Assembly: GCF_027923905.1 (NCBI RefSeq)
Contig: NZ_AP026966.1
Span: 5,457,001 to 5,521,000, forward strand
Direction: 5' to 3'
From: Massilia varians
Lineage (GTDB): Bacteria > Pseudomonadota > Gammaproteobacteria > Burkholderiales > Burkholderiaceae_D
Length of the DNA: 64,000 nucleotides
Both the position numbers and the translations under genes were made by a program. Below the pieces are notes generated by a model, which was given only the letters and a program-made list of their open reading frames with translations, was not told the origin of the DNA and made no database searches. Of this stretch, positions 8,319 to 17,695 are shown piece by piece; positions within the stretch are counted from its first letter, which is position 1, and each line of letters opens with the position of its first letter.

Positions 8319-8334
8319 ATTAGAGGAAATCACC

Positions 8335-9522
8335 ATGATCTCGAGCGCTTCCCGTCCGTACATCGACGCTTCCGTCCCCGTCCTGCGCGAGCACGGCCTG
8401 GCGATCACCACCACCTTCTACCGCAACATGTTCGCGGCCCACCCCGAGCTGAAGAACCTGTTCAACATGGGCAACCAGGCCAGCGGCGCGCAGCAGCAAT
8501 CGCTGGCGTCGGCGGTGTTCGCGTATGCCGCCAACATCGGCAATGCCGCGGCGCTCGGCCCGGTGGTGAGCCGCATCGTGCACAAGCACGCCGCGGTGGG
8601 CATCCGTGCCGACCACTACCCGATCGTCGGCCACCACCTGCTCGGCGCCATCAAGACCGTGCTGGGCGACGCCGCCACCGAGCCGCTGCTCAAGGCCTGG
8701 GAAGAAGCGTACACCTCGCTGGCGCGCCTCCTGATCGATGCGGAAGCGAAGATGTACGAGGAAGCCGGCGTGCAGCCCGGCGAGACGCGCGCGATGCGCG
8801 TGACGGAAGTGGTGCGCGAGAGCGACAACGTGGTATCGATCCGCTTCGTGCCGCTGGACGGCGGCGCCCTGCCGCCCTTCCGGGCCGGCCAGTACCTGAG
8901 CGTGGCGGTCGATTTCAGCGACGGCCACCGCCAGCTGCGCCAGTACAGCCTGTCGGACGCGCCCGGCAAGGACAGCCTGCGCATCTCGGTCAAGCGCGAG
9001 GAAGGCGGCGTGCATCCGGCCGGCGAAGTGTCGACCTGGCTGCACGACAACGTGAACGTGGGCGACCTGCTGCACGTGATCCATCCGTTCGGCGACTTCC
9101 TGCCGGATACCGAATCGAACGAGCCCGTGGTGCTGCTCTCGGCCGGCGTCGGCATCACGCCGATGATCGCGGCGCTGAACCGCATCGCGCAGGTGAACCC
9201 GGAGCGCCGCGTGATCTTCGCCCACGCCGCCCGCAACGCCGCGCACCATGCGCACCAGCGCGACATCGCCGCGGCAAAAGCGCGCATGCCGCACCTGCAC
9301 GTGGTGACTTTCTATGAAGAGGAAGAGGCGAGCGGCGCCCTCAAGGGCCGGATGGAGCTGGCGCGCCTGCCCTCGTGGCCGCGTGGCGAGACCGACGTCT
9401 ACCTGTGCGGCCCGCTGCCCTTCATGCAGGCGCAGTGGAACGCCCTGCTGGCGGCCGGCGCCCCGGCCAGCCGCCTGCACCGCGAGGTGTTCGGGCCGGA
9501 CCTGCTCGATAATCTGCTGTAA
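8335..9522 (+). CDS. hmp: flavohemoglobin, nitric oxide dioxygenase
   Basis: Converts NO + O2 to nitrate with NAD(P)H in the cytoplasm. The protein has 395 aa from ATG 8335, preceded by AGAGGA; an ATG at 8305 has no ribosome site and would add ten atypical residues. Globin domain residues 1-140: distal Tyr29 and Gln53, proximal His85 and Tyr95 fall at exactly the E. coli Hmp numbers. The FAD domain has RQYSLSD (202-208) and the NAD domain has GVGITPM (271-277). The terminal 'HREVFGPD' is typical. Two NsrR-like operators upstream predict induction by NO. Monocistronic; a GTAG palindrome follows the stop. Confidence 0.97.
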   Translation: MISSASRPYIDASVPVLREHGLAITTTFYRNMFAAHPELKNLFNMGNQASGAQQQSLASAVFAYAANIGNAAALGPVVSRIVHKHAAVGIRADHYPIVGHHLLGAIKTVLGDAATEPLLKAWEEAYTSLARLLIDAEAKMYEEAGVQPGETRAMRVTEVVRESDNVVSIRFVPLDGGALPPFRAGQYLSVAVDFSDGHRQLRQYSLSDAPGKDSLRISVKREEGGVHPAGEVSTWLHDNVNVGDLLHVIHPFGDFLPDTESNEPVVLLSAGVGITPMIAALNRIAQVNPERRVIFAHAARNAAHHAHQRDIAAAKARMPHLHVVTFYEEEEASGALKGRMELARLPSWPRGETDVYLCGPLPFMQAQWNALLAAGAPASRLHREVFGPDLLDNLL

Positions 9523-9525
9523 CGC

Positions 9526-9558
9526 GTAGGGTGGTCGGCTTCGCCGACCGCGCGTTCA
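9526..9558. repeat. GTAG-headed palindromic repeat (REP/SMAG-like), copy 1
   Basis: GTAGGGT, then stem GGTCGGC-TTC-GCCGACC (9533-9549), then GCGCGTTCA. It lies 4 bp after the hmp stop and between convergent genes. One of five loci of this family in the window. The rest of the gap (9559-9617) holds a degraded inverted arm near 9594-9605 and nothing else recognised. Confidence 0.75.
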
Positions 9559-9617
9559 GCCATCGCATGCATGACCGCAGCGCATCCGGGAGCTGGACGC
9601 GCGGCATTGGGTGAACG

Positions 9618-10493
9618 TCAATCCAGCAGATGCACGTTACGCCCGGTAATGCTCCGCTGCGCCGGGTGGCCATACACCCGGATCCCGCCCGAGCCGCCGC
9701 CGTGCGCCACCAGCGACTGCTTCACGGTGGCGCGAATCCCGCCCGAACCGTCGGCCGCCAGGTCGGCGTCCTGCGTCGACAGCGCGGCCAGGTCCACGCT
9801 GCCCGAGCCGGCCACGCGGGCATTCAGCGAACGCACCGCGCCGCCGGCCTGCAGCACCCCCGAACCGGCCACGCTGGCGCGCAGGTAGTCGCCGCGGATC
9901 TCGCCGATGTTCATGCGGCCCGAACCCGCCAGGCTGAGGTCGGCGCTGGCGCTCTTCAGCGCACCCGCATCGAGGACGCCCGAGCCGCTCACGCGCGCAT
10001 GCAGGCTGTCGACCCGGCCGGACAGGCGTACCTGCCCGGAACCGCTCTTGCGCACCTCCAGCGGCGCGCCGTCCAGGTCGCGCACGACGACCTGGCCGGA
10101 GCCGGCGGCGCGCACCTCGGTCAGGCGCGGCGTGGTGTAGACGATGCGCACCGGGGTCTTGCTGCGCAGCTGGCGCTCGCTGGCGATCTTCAAGGTATTG
10201 CCCTGCGCCTCGGTGCGGATGTAGGGCAGCAGGTTGCCGTCGGCTTCGACCAGCAGCGAGGGCGCCTGGCCCGGGCGCACCTGCACCTCGACCTGCATCG
10301 ACCCGCTGACGTCCAGCACGCCGTGCGCCGCCACCTGGCGCTGGTCGCGCGCGGCGACGCCGTCGCCCTCGACCGCGCTGTCGCTGAACACCGTGCGCAT
10401 GCGCACGTCGCCGTCGTTCGGCGACACGATGATGGCGCAGCCGCTCAGGGCAGCGACGGCGGCGGCAATGGTGGCAAGGGCGATGAGACGCAT
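9618..10493 (-). CDS. lipoprotein with putative auto-transporter adhesin head GIN domain (DUF2807)
   Basis: 291 aa with a lipoprotein signal: hydrophobic segment and lipobox ALSGC, lipidated Cys19. The mature part is a right-handed beta-helix-type repeat. Short strands of the pattern 'x-V-x-G-S-G-x-V' recur every ~20 residues ('SGSGQVRL', 'SGSGVLDA', 'AGSGRMNI', 'AGSGVLQA', 'AGSGSVDL'), which is the hallmark of PF10988. The N-terminal half contains 'VLDVSGSMQVEV' typical of the domain start. Function is unknown; these proteins are thought to be surface or periplasmic and are often stress-linked. The start ATG 10493 has a CGGAGGA site. A 9-bp inverted repeat lies just upstream. Confidence 0.85.
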   Translation of the reverse strand: MRLIALATIAAAVAALSGCAIIVSPNDGDVRMRTVFSDSAVEGDGVAARDQRQVAAHGVLDVSGSMQVEVQVRPGQAPSLLVEADGNLLPYIRTEAQGNTLKIASERQLRSKTPVRIVYTTPRLTEVRAAGSGQVVVRDLDGAPLEVRKSGSGQVRLSGRVDSLHARVSGSGVLDAGALKSASADLSLAGSGRMNIGEIRGDYLRASVAGSGVLQAGGAVRSLNARVAGSGSVDLAALSTQDADLAADGSGGIRATVKQSLVAHGGGSGGIRVYGHPAQRSITGRNVHLLD

Positions 10494-10509
10494 GACGAAA
10501 ATCCTCCGT

Positions 10510-10538
10510 GATTGTTAACTGGTGCGACTTTAACAATC
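10510..10538. promoter_or_regulatory. 9-bp inverted repeat in front of the GIN lipoprotein
   Basis: GATTGTTAA (10510-10518) and TTAACAATC (10530-10538), perfect arms 11 bp apart. They sit immediately upstream of the CGGAGGA ribosome site. It could be a repressor site (20-bp centre spacing, two turns) or a leader hairpin that affects translation. No family consensus recognised. Confidence 0.45.
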
Positions 10539-10634
10539 ACTTCGCCCTCCCGCCCGCCCCGTGCGACAGGCTGCAGGAAACGATAGCTGAACTGCGGCTG
10601 GCCGAGCTGCGGCTGCACGCCGCCGGCGGACGCT

Positions 10635-11738
10635 TCAGCGGTTGCGGAACAAGTCCTTGTATTCGCGCGGCTGCGAACGCCAGTACTGGGGCGGCGCGAA
10701 CACCTGCTCGCCCAGCTCGGCCGCCGCGTGCCAGGGCCAGCGCGGGTCGTACAGCATGGCGCGCGCCAGGCCGATGAGGTCGGCCTGGCCCTGCTGCAGG
10801 ATGCTTTCCGCATGCTGCGCCTCCGTAATCAATCCGACGCCGATGGTCGGCATGCCGGTCTCCTCCTTGATGCGCTGCGCGAAGCCGACCTGGTAGCCGG
10901 GTCCAAGCGGGATCTCTTGCCGCGGCGACAAGCCGCCGGTCGAGACGTGGATGAAGTCGCAGCCGCGTTCTTTCAGCTCGGCGGCAAAACGCAGGCTCTG
11001 CTCGATCTCCCAGCCGCCCTCGACCCAGTCGGTGGCCGAGATGCGCACGCCCACCGCCATCTCCCGCGGCACCGCGGCGCGCACGGCCTCGAAGACCTCG
11101 AGCGGGAAGCGCATGCGGTTTTCCAGCGAACCGCCGTAGGCGTCCGCGCGCAGGTTCGACAGCGGCGACAGGAACTGGTGCATCAGATAGCCGTGGGCCG
11201 CATGCAGCTCGATGCCGTCCAGCCCCAGCGCAGCGGCGCGGCGCGCGCCGGCGACAAAGCCGTCTTTGACCCGCGCCAGGCCGTCCGCATCGAGCGCAAG
11301 CGGCGGCGCCTCGCCTTCCGCGTGCGGGACAGCCGATGGGGCCAGGGTCTGCCAGCCGCGCGGCTGGCTCGGTGCGACCTGGGCGCCGCCTTCCCATGGC
11401 ACCCTGGTCGAGGCCTTGCGCCCGGCGTGGGCCAACTGGATGGCGATCTTGATGGGGGAGTATCGGCGCAGCGCACGGATCACCGGCGCCAGCGCCTCCT
11501 GGTGGGCGTCGGACCACAGGCCCAGGTCATCCGCGGAGATGCGGCCCTCGGGCGTCACCGCCGTCGCTTCGATGATCAGGAGGCCGGCGCCGGACAGCGC
11601 CAGATTGCCGAGGTGGATGGTGTGCCAGTCGGTCGGCAGGCCGTCGACGCTTGAGTACTGGCACATCGGGGCGATCGCGATGCGGTTGGGGAGTTGCAGG
11701 GGGCCCAGGGTGACTGGGGAGAAAAGCATGCTGCTCAT
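10635..11738 (-). CDS. namA: NADH:flavin oxidoreductase, old yellow enzyme of the YqjM/NamA class
   Basis: FMN-dependent ene-reductase acting on alpha,beta-unsaturated carbonyls with NAD(P)H. The protein has 367 aa, slightly longer than YqjM (338). It has the class-specific start LPNRIAIAPMCQYS, whose Cys tunes FMN redox potential, then 'HAGRKAS' and 'LHAAHGYLMHQFLSPLSN' with the substrate-binding His pair. 'GVRISATDW' and a C-terminal 'IGLARAMLYDPRWPWHAA' follow. The ATG at 11738 is preceded by GGAGG at proper spacing. Standing alone, its physiological substrate is unknown; detoxification of electrophiles is usual for the family. Confidence 0.9.
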   Translation of the reverse strand: MSSMLFSPVTLGPLQLPNRIAIAPMCQYSSVDGLPTDWHTIHLGNLALSGAGLLIIEATAVTPEGRISADDLGLWSDAHQEALAPVIRALRRYSPIKIAIQLAHAGRKASTRVPWEGGAQVAPSQPRGWQTLAPSAVPHAEGEAPPLALDADGLARVKDGFVAGARRAAALGLDGIELHAAHGYLMHQFLSPLSNLRADAYGGSLENRMRFPLEVFEAVRAAVPREMAVGVRISATDWVEGGWEIEQSLRFAAELKERGCDFIHVSTGGLSPRQEIPLGPGYQVGFAQRIKEETGMPTIGVGLITEAQHAESILQQGQADLIGLARAMLYDPRWPWHAAAELGEQVFAPPQYWRSQPREYKDLFRNR

Positions 11739-11807
11739 GAAGCCTCCGCTCGGGGCAAAGGCTTCAGTCTAGCTTGGCGGCGGGTTTGATGCTGCGAGCT
11801 TGCCTGG

Positions 11808-11835
11808 AAAAAAAAAGGGGAAGCACCGCTTCCCC
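11808..11835 (-). terminator. intrinsic terminator of the aru operon
   Basis: On the minus strand, an 8-bp stem GGGGAAGC / GCTTCCCC (11817-11824 and 11828-11835) with a 3-nt loop, followed by nine U (A9 at 11808-11816). It ends 13 bp after the astE stop. Confidence 0.92.
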
Positions 11836-11847
11836 TTGTTCGTCTGC

Positions 11848-12849
11848 TCAGCCGATACGCGTGACCATCAGCCCGGCACGCAGGCCGACCCGCACGTCCG
11901 GGTTCGGAAACACGACCAGTTCCTCGTCGTGCTCCACCCGGTACACGGTGTCGCCATCGGTGGCGATGACGTCGCCCTTCTTCATCGGCGTGAAGTTCCA
12001 GGTCTCGCGCCCCACCGACATGGTGAAGGCATCGGACAGCTTGATCACCTGGCGCGCCGTCGCGAACACGTGCGGCGCCGCCTTGGCTTCAAAAGCCGGC
12101 CGGCCGCGCAGCAGGCGGTCCAGCGCCTGGGACGCATCGGCGAACTGCGACAGGTCGTTCTGCCCCAGCGTCCCGACCCGCCCCAGCTCCACGGTGCTGC
12201 CCGCGGCGCCATGGTGCTCGCTTGAATAGTAGCTGTAGGTGCCCACCGACTTCGGGTTCATGATGACGGCGCCGATCGCCGCCTGTCCCAGCCAGTCGAT
12301 GAGCGCCTTGCGTGGCTCCTCACGAATGATCTCGGGCACAATCGCGAACATCGGATAGTGCGAAGGCCGGATCGCCGTGTGCAGGTCGAGGTGCCAGCGC
12401 TGCGCACCCGCCCCTTCGAAGAAAGCGCGGGTGGCGTCGATCAGCGCATCGGCGCGCGCCGCTTCCGCGGTCCCGGCCAGCGTCCCGCGATCCGCACGGA
12501 ACATGCGGTTCAGGTCGGCGTCGATGAAACGCTTGCCCTGGGCGATGGCATCGATGTTCCCGACGCACAGCATCAGGTCCACCGCCAGCTCGCGCGGGGT
12601 GCGCGACAGGGCTTCGATCAGCCAGGCCACCATCTCGATCGGCCCGGTCTCGTCGCCATGCACGCCCACCGACACCAGCACGCTCGCGCGTGCCGGGTCG
12701 GGCGCCGCCGCTTTCACCGTCAGGATGCCGGGCGCCGGCAGCGCAACCGCGAAGCCGGCGCTCGAGAAGCGCTGCGCGACCGAAGCGAAATCCGCTTCGG
12801 CCAGTGCGCGCACCGCTTCCGGCAGCGCGGAACCCAGGTTCGCGCTCAT
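11848..12849 (-). CDS. astE: succinylglutamate desuccinylase
   Basis: Last AST step: hydrolyses N-succinylglutamate to succinate and glutamate. The protein has 333 aa, a zinc enzyme of the AspA/AstE family. Zinc ligands are His64 and Glu67 in GVHGDETGP and His157 in DLHTAIR; the catalytic Glu lies in STVELGRVG (~219). It starts 4 bp after the stop of the glutamate dehydrogenase gene, so translation is probably coupled and its glutamate product feeds the enzyme encoded just before it. The operon terminator follows immediately. Confidence 0.95.
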   Translation of the reverse strand: MSANLGSALPEAVRALAEADFASVAQRFSSAGFAVALPAPGILTVKAAAPDPARASVLVSVGVHGDETGPIEMVAWLIEALSRTPRELAVDLMLCVGNIDAIAQGKRFIDADLNRMFRADRGTLAGTAEAARADALIDATRAFFEGAGAQRWHLDLHTAIRPSHYPMFAIVPEIIREEPRKALIDWLGQAAIGAVIMNPKSVGTYSYYSSEHHGAAGSTVELGRVGTLGQNDLSQFADASQALDRLLRGRPAFEAKAAPHVFATARQVIKLSDAFTMSVGRETWNFTPMKKGDVIATDGDTVYRVEHDEELVVFPNPDVRVGLRAGLMVTRIG

Positions 12850-12853
12850 CCGC

Positions 12854-15800
12854 TTACGCAGCCAGGCGGTCCGGGCTCGAACCTTCCGACAGCGCCCAGA
12901 CGTCCAGCATGGCCTGCTCGAGCTCGACCGGCTGTGCGAAGCCGGTCAGGCCGCGCGCCTCGGTGACTTCCTTGACGGCCGCCAGCGGATCGCCGCCGGC
13001 GCCGGCACGCTCGATCACCTGCAGCAGCAGGCGCTGCTGGGTGCGGCGCAGGGCCTGCATCGCGTAGTTGCGCAGCTGTTCCTGGGCCTTGCTCTGGGCC
13101 GGCAGTTTCAGGCCGCGCTCGAGCATGTCGATGCCGGCCTGCTGGCGCAGCGCCATGCCGACCTGCAGGAACTGGGCCAGGCTCATGCCGCCCGGACGCT
13201 GCACCGACACCGCCGCGAACAGGAAGGTGGCCAGCGACTCGATGGTCTCGACCGTCTTCCACGCCGCGGTGAACGGCGCCGGCAGGCCGCTGTGGCCGTC
13301 GGCTTCGGAACGGGCCGGGCTCAAGACGCGGAGCTGGTCGGCCTGGCCGAACAGGGTCGACAGCTCGGCCATGCCGTCGGCGCCGGCCGGCAGCGAGAGC
13401 ACGCCTTCGATCACGGCGCGCATCAGCGCACGGGTGCGCATGTCGACCGCCATCGAGACGTCACGCGGCACTTTCAGCGCATCGGCGTCGAGCGCGTCGA
13501 ACACCGACGCCAGGTGCAGCGCCGACCAGGCGCGCGCCCAGGCCTTCACCACTTCGGTCTCGTCGACGCGGTGCTCGGCCGCCAGGTCGCGCAGCATCAG
13601 CGGACCGCAACGGTTCACCGCCTCGTTGGCCAGCACGGTCGCCAGGATGGCGTTGGCCAGCGGGTGGTTCAGCGGGTTGCGGGTGGCGACCATTTGCGCC
13701 GGGAAGTATGGGCGCAGCAGCGACTCGGCCCACGATTCCTCGACCAGCGGCAGCGCCAGCAGGGTGCGCTTGAAGCGGTTCTTCACGTTGGCGATGACCA
13801 CCGCCAGCTCCGGCGTGGCCAGGCCCAGGCCCAGCGCCTTGCGGCGGGCCAGCTCGGCGTCGGTCGGCAGCTGTTCCAGTTCGCGGTTGACGGCGCCTTC
13901 CGCTTCCAGGTTGGTGATCAATGCGGCGTAGCCGTCCACCACGGAGGCGGTGGCCTGGGCCTGGGCTTCGCGGGTCAGCAGGTGGGTCTGCTGCTTGTTG
14001 TCGCGCAGGACCAGCTGTTCCACCGCGCCGGTCATCTCGTTCAGGATGCGGTTGCGGTCCTCTTCCGGCAGTTCGCCGGCCTTGACTTCGGTGTCCAGCC
14101 AGATCTTGATGTTCACTTCGTGGTCCGAGCAGTCCACGCCCGCCGAGTTGTCGATCGCATCGGTGAAGATGCGGCCGCCGTTCAGGGCGAACTCGATACG
14201 GCCGGCCTGGGTCGCGCCCAGGTTGCCGCCCTCGCCCACCACCTTGCAGCGCATTTCGCCGCCGTTGACGCGGATGCGGTCGTTGGCGCGGTCCTTCACC
14301 TGGGCATGGGTCTCGTTCGAGGACTTGATGTAGGTGCCGATGCCGCCGTTGTAGAACAGGTCCACCGGCGCCAGCAGGATGCGGTGCATCAGTTCTTCAG
14401 GCGAGAGCGAGGTTTCCTTGATGTCGAGGACGGCACGCACTTCCGGGCTCAGCTCGATCGCGCGCGCGGTGCGCGGGAACACGCCGCCGCCCTGCGAGAT
14501 CAGGCTCTTGTCGTAATCTTCCCACGACGAGCGCGGCAGCGCGAACATGCGCTGGCGCTCCTTGAACGAGACTTCCGGATCCGGGTTCGGGTCCAGGAAG
14601 ATGTGGCGGTGATCAAAAGCCGCCACCAGCTTGAGCTGGCGCGACAGCAGCACGCCGTTGCCGAACACGTCGCCCGACATGTCGCCCACGCCGACCATGG
14701 TGACCGGGGTGGTGTTCATGTCGTGGCCCAGTTCGAAGAAGTGGCGCTTGACCGCTTCGAATGCGCCCTTGGCGGTAATGCCCATCTTCTTGTGGTCGTA
14801 GCCGTTCGAACCGCCCGAAGCGAAGGCGTCGCCCAGCCAGAAGCCGCGCTTGACGGCGATGCTGTTGGCGATGTCCGAGAAGGTCGCGGTGCCCTTGTCG
14901 GCGGCCACCACCAGGTACGGGTCGTCCTGGTCATGGCGCACGGTGTTTTCCGGCGGGACGATTTCGCCGCGCACGCGGTTGTCGGTCACTTCCAGCAGGC
15001 TGGAGATGAACTCGCGGTAGCAGGCTTCGCCCTCGGCGGCCACCACTTCACGCGGGGCGCCCTGCGGCATCTGCTTGCACACGAAGCCGCCCTTCGAGCC
15101 GGCCGGCACGATGACGGCGTTCTTGACCATCTGCGCCTTCACCAGGCCCAGCACTTCGGTGCGGTAGTCTTCCATGCGGTCCGACCAGCGCAGGCCGCCG
15201 CGGGCGACCGGGCCGCCGCGCAGGTGCACGCCTTCGAAGCGGCGCGAGAATACGTAGATCTCGCGGTACGGACGCGGTTCCGGCGCCAGCGCCAGGCTGC
15301 TGGTGTCGACCTTGAAGATCATCTTCTCGCCGGCGTTCTGGAAGTAGTTGGTGCGCATGGTGGCCAGGGCCAGGTCGACCAGGGCCGCCATGATTTCCTC
15401 GGTGTCGGCGTGGTTCACGGTCGACAGGCCGGCCTTCAGCGCGGCCAGCTTGGCGGTGCCGGCGGCGTGCTCGGCCTCGTCCAGCCTCGGATCGAAGCGC
15501 ATCAGGAAGCCGGTGACGAATTCCTTCACCAGGGCCGGCTGGGTGCGCAGGGTTTCGGCCATGTAGCGCACCGAGAACTTCGAGCCCAGCTGGCGCCAGT
15601 AGCTGATGTAGGCGCGCACCAGCTGCACTTCGCGCAGCGACAGGCCGCCTTCGATGGTCAGGCCGTTCATGCGGCCGTCTTCGGCGTCGTTGTTGAACAG
15701 CGCGGTGAACAGCTCCTCGGCCACCGGGATGATGCCCGGCTTGACCAGCTTGGCGCCGCTTTCGTCGTCCACGGCCAGCGCGGTGACGTTGTGCACGGCG

Positions 15801-17575
15801 CCGTCGGCGGTCTTGAAGGTCCAGGTCTGCTCGCGGTCGACCGCGATGCCGGCGTTCTGCAGGGCCGGCAGGATGCGCGACAGCGAAGGCACGACCTCGC
15901 CCGAGTACAGGCGGATCGAGGCGTCGATGCCGTTGGCGGCGTCGCCCGGCTCCACGCGCACGGCGACGCGCTGGTTCTGGCCATCGCCGCGGCCGTTCTT
16001 CAGCAGGGCCTGCAGGTCGCGGAACGCGGTTTCCGGCGCGGTGTTGGTGACGAAGCTGACCGGCAGGTTGGCGCCGAGCTTGCGCAGGCTGCTGCGCAGG
16101 CCAGCGTCGTCGATGGTGTTGGTGGCGGCGGCGAAGCGGTCATGCCAGCCGTCCAGCACTGCCAGCAGCGGCTGCTGGATGTCGGTTTCGAGGTCGAGCG
16201 GATAGCGGGCGGCATGCGCGATCAGGTAGACGCGTGCCAGCGGACCGTCGGCGACCAGGGTCTGGACGCGCACGTCGCGGGCGCCGGAGCTGTCCTTCAG
16301 GGCCGAGGCCAGGCTGGCGGCGACCGCGGCGCTGTAGCGCTCGCGCGGCAGGTAGACCAGCACGTTCAGGTGGCGCGCATACACGTCGCGGCGCGCGAAG
16401 ACCTTCGGGCGCGGCTGCTTGTACATCGACACGACCGAGGAGCACACCTGGGCCAGCCATTCCGGGTCGGCTTCCAGCGCTTCGGTGCGCGGCAGCGACT
16501 CGAGGATCTCGACGAACTTCTCGGCGCGGAAGCCTTCCTGGCGCACGCCGGCGATCGACAGCACCTTGGCGACGCGGCCGCGCGCGAACGGCAGGCGCGC
16601 CAGCGGGGTCGAGGTAGCGGCGCGGGTGAACAGGCCCACAAAACAATGCTCGCCCAGGATCTTGCCTTGCGCGTCGGTATTGCGCACGCCGATGAAGTCG
16701 AGCGGCTGGTCGCGATGCAGGGTGCCCTCGACGTCGGCCTTGACGATCGACAGGGTGTCGGCGCGGCGCGACAGGGTTTCGAAGTCGCCCGGGATGTTGG
16801 CCAGGCAGGTGCCGTAGACCGGGTGGGCGGTGTCGGCCAGCACGCCGACGCGGCTCGGGATGTCGCGCTCGAGTTCGCGCGCGCCTTCCTTCACCGCGTA
16901 GTAGGCGTAGCCGAAGGGCTCGAAGCCTTCGTTCTTGGCCCATTCGAGGAAGGCGGCCACTTCCTGGCCTTCGGCGCTGCCGGCCTGCGCGGCGGCCGCG
17001 GCCACCGCGGTCATGCGGTCGGCCATCTTGACGGCGTCGCGCTGCACGGTGGCGGCGTCGCTGGCCACCATGCGGATGCGCGCGGTCAGGGAATCCAGTT
17101 CGGAGAATTCGAGCTCGTCGCTCATCAGGATCAGCACGATCGATTCGAGCGGCGCGCCGGCTTCGCCGACGGCGCTCGCCAGGCCATTCGCGTCACGGCG
17201 CACCGGCAGCACGGCGTTCATCACGCCGCTGGCGGTCTGGCGCTCCTTGCGCAAGGCCATGACGAAGGAATCGACCAGGTAAGGCATGTCGTCGTTCAGG
17301 ATCAGCAGGGCGGTCGCCATGCCGCCACGGCCGTCGGAGTAGCGCATCGTGGCGATCTGGCAGCCAGGGCCGCTGCGCTGGGCCAGCTGCGAGAATCCTT
17401 CCCACAGCACCGGGGCCAGGCTTTCGGGCGCGGTGCCGGCCAGGTCTTCGTCGTCCAGCGATCCGAGCCAGGCGCTGATGAGCGCCCCTACCTGCGCATT
17501 GGCGCCGGCGGCGGACTGGTTTGCGTTGACCAGGTTGAGCGTCTGGCTGCGCAAATCTTGAGGCATGTCTTTCAT
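12854..17575 (-). CDS. gdhB: NAD-specific glutamate dehydrogenase, large L_180 type
   Basis: Oxidises glutamate to 2-oxoglutarate and ammonia with NAD+. The protein has 1573 aa, the size of the 180-kDa class known from Streptomyces and Pseudomonas aeruginosa GdhB. The N-terminal ~700 residues are regulatory (ACT-like and helical segments), the catalytic core follows ('GGPVARGGLRWSDR', 'PAGSKGGFV' with catalytic Lys ~828, 'GVGDMSGDVFGNG' nucleotide-binding region) and the C-terminus is helical. Start ATG 17575 with GGAGAAG. The gene sits inside the AST operon between astB and astE, 120 bp after astB; a weak internal promoter is possible there. In P. aeruginosa gdhB is also arginine-controlled, but from a separate locus, so this arrangement is informative. 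Confidence 0.95.
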   Translation of the reverse strand: MKDMPQDLRSQTLNLVNANQSAAGANAQVGALISAWLGSLDDEDLAGTAPESLAPVLWEGFSQLAQRSGPGCQIATMRYSDGRGGMATALLILNDDMPYLVDSFVMALRKERQTASGVMNAVLPVRRDANGLASAVGEAGAPLESIVLILMSDELEFSELDSLTARIRMVASDAATVQRDAVKMADRMTAVAAAAAQAGSAEGQEVAAFLEWAKNEGFEPFGYAYYAVKEGARELERDIPSRVGVLADTAHPVYGTCLANIPGDFETLSRRADTLSIVKADVEGTLHRDQPLDFIGVRNTDAQGKILGEHCFVGLFTRAATSTPLARLPFARGRVAKVLSIAGVRQEGFRAEKFVEILESLPRTEALEADPEWLAQVCSSVVSMYKQPRPKVFARRDVYARHLNVLVYLPRERYSAAVAASLASALKDSSGARDVRVQTLVADGPLARVYLIAHAARYPLDLETDIQQPLLAVLDGWHDRFAAATNTIDDAGLRSSLRKLGANLPVSFVTNTAPETAFRDLQALLKNGRGDGQNQRVAVRVEPGDAANGIDASIRLYSGEVVPSLSRILPALQNAGIAVDREQTWTFKTADGAVHNVTALAVDDESGAKLVKPGIIPVAEELFTALFNNDAEDGRMNGLTIEGGLSLREVQLVRAYISYWRQLGSKFSVRYMAETLRTQPALVKEFVTGFLMRFDPRLDEAEHAAGTAKLAALKAGLSTVNHADTEEIMAALVDLALATMRTNYFQNAGEKMIFKVDTSSLALAPEPRPYREIYVFSRRFEGVHLRGGPVARGGLRWSDRMEDYRTEVLGLVKAQMVKNAVIVPAGSKGGFVCKQMPQGAPREVVAAEGEACYREFISSLLEVTDNRVRGEIVPPENTVRHDQDDPYLVVAADKGTATFSDIANSIAVKRGFWLGDAFASGGSNGYDHKKMGITAKGAFEAVKRHFFELGHDMNTTPVTMVGVGDMSGDVFGNGVLLSRQLKLVAAFDHRHIFLDPNPDPEVSFKERQRMFALPRSSWEDYDKSLISQGGGVFPRTARAIELSPEVRAVLDIKETSLSPEELMHRILLAPVDLFYNGGIGTYIKSSNETHAQVKDRANDRIRVNGGEMRCKVVGEGGNLGATQAGRIEFALNGGRIFTDAIDNSAGVDCSDHEVNIKIWLDTEVKAGELPEEDRNRILNEMTGAVEQLVLRDNKQQTHLLTREAQAQATASVVDGYAALITNLEAEGAVNRELEQLPTDAELARRKALGLGLATPELAVVIANVKNRFKRTLLALPLVEESWAESLLRPYFPAQMVATRNPLNHPLANAILATVLANEAVNRCGPLMLRDLAAEHRVDETEVVKAWARAWSALHLASVFDALDADALKVPRDVSMAVDMRTRALMRAVIEGVLSLPAGADGMAELSTLFGQADQLRVLSPARSEADGHSGLPAPFTAAWKTVETIESLATFLFAAVSVQRPGGMSLAQFLQVGMALRQQAGIDMLERGLKLPAQSKAQEQLRNYAMQALRRTQQRLLLQVIERAGAGGDPLAAVKEVTEARGLTGFAQPVELEQAMLDVWALSEGSSPDRLAA

Positions 17576-17638
17576 GTTACTTCTCCAAAGTTTGTATGCC
17601 GGGGTGCGTTCTTGCTTGTGGCTTCACGCTACCCTGGC

Positions 17639-17667
17639 TTTATATGGACAGGGGTGTCCCGTCCGAA
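17639..17667 (-). promoter_or_regulatory. possible internal promoter and hairpin before gdhB
   Basis: The 120-bp astB-gdhB gap is the widest in the operon core. On the minus strand it has TATAAA (17644-17639) with a weak TTCGGA (17667-17662) at a 17-bp spacer. A perfect 5-bp inverted repeat GGACA/TGTCC (17646-17659) lies between the two boxes. It might give extra or differential expression of gdhB, or act as a processing hairpin. Confidence 0.35.
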
Positions 17668-17695
17668 TCCGTTATTAGAACATGGCCACCGGGGC

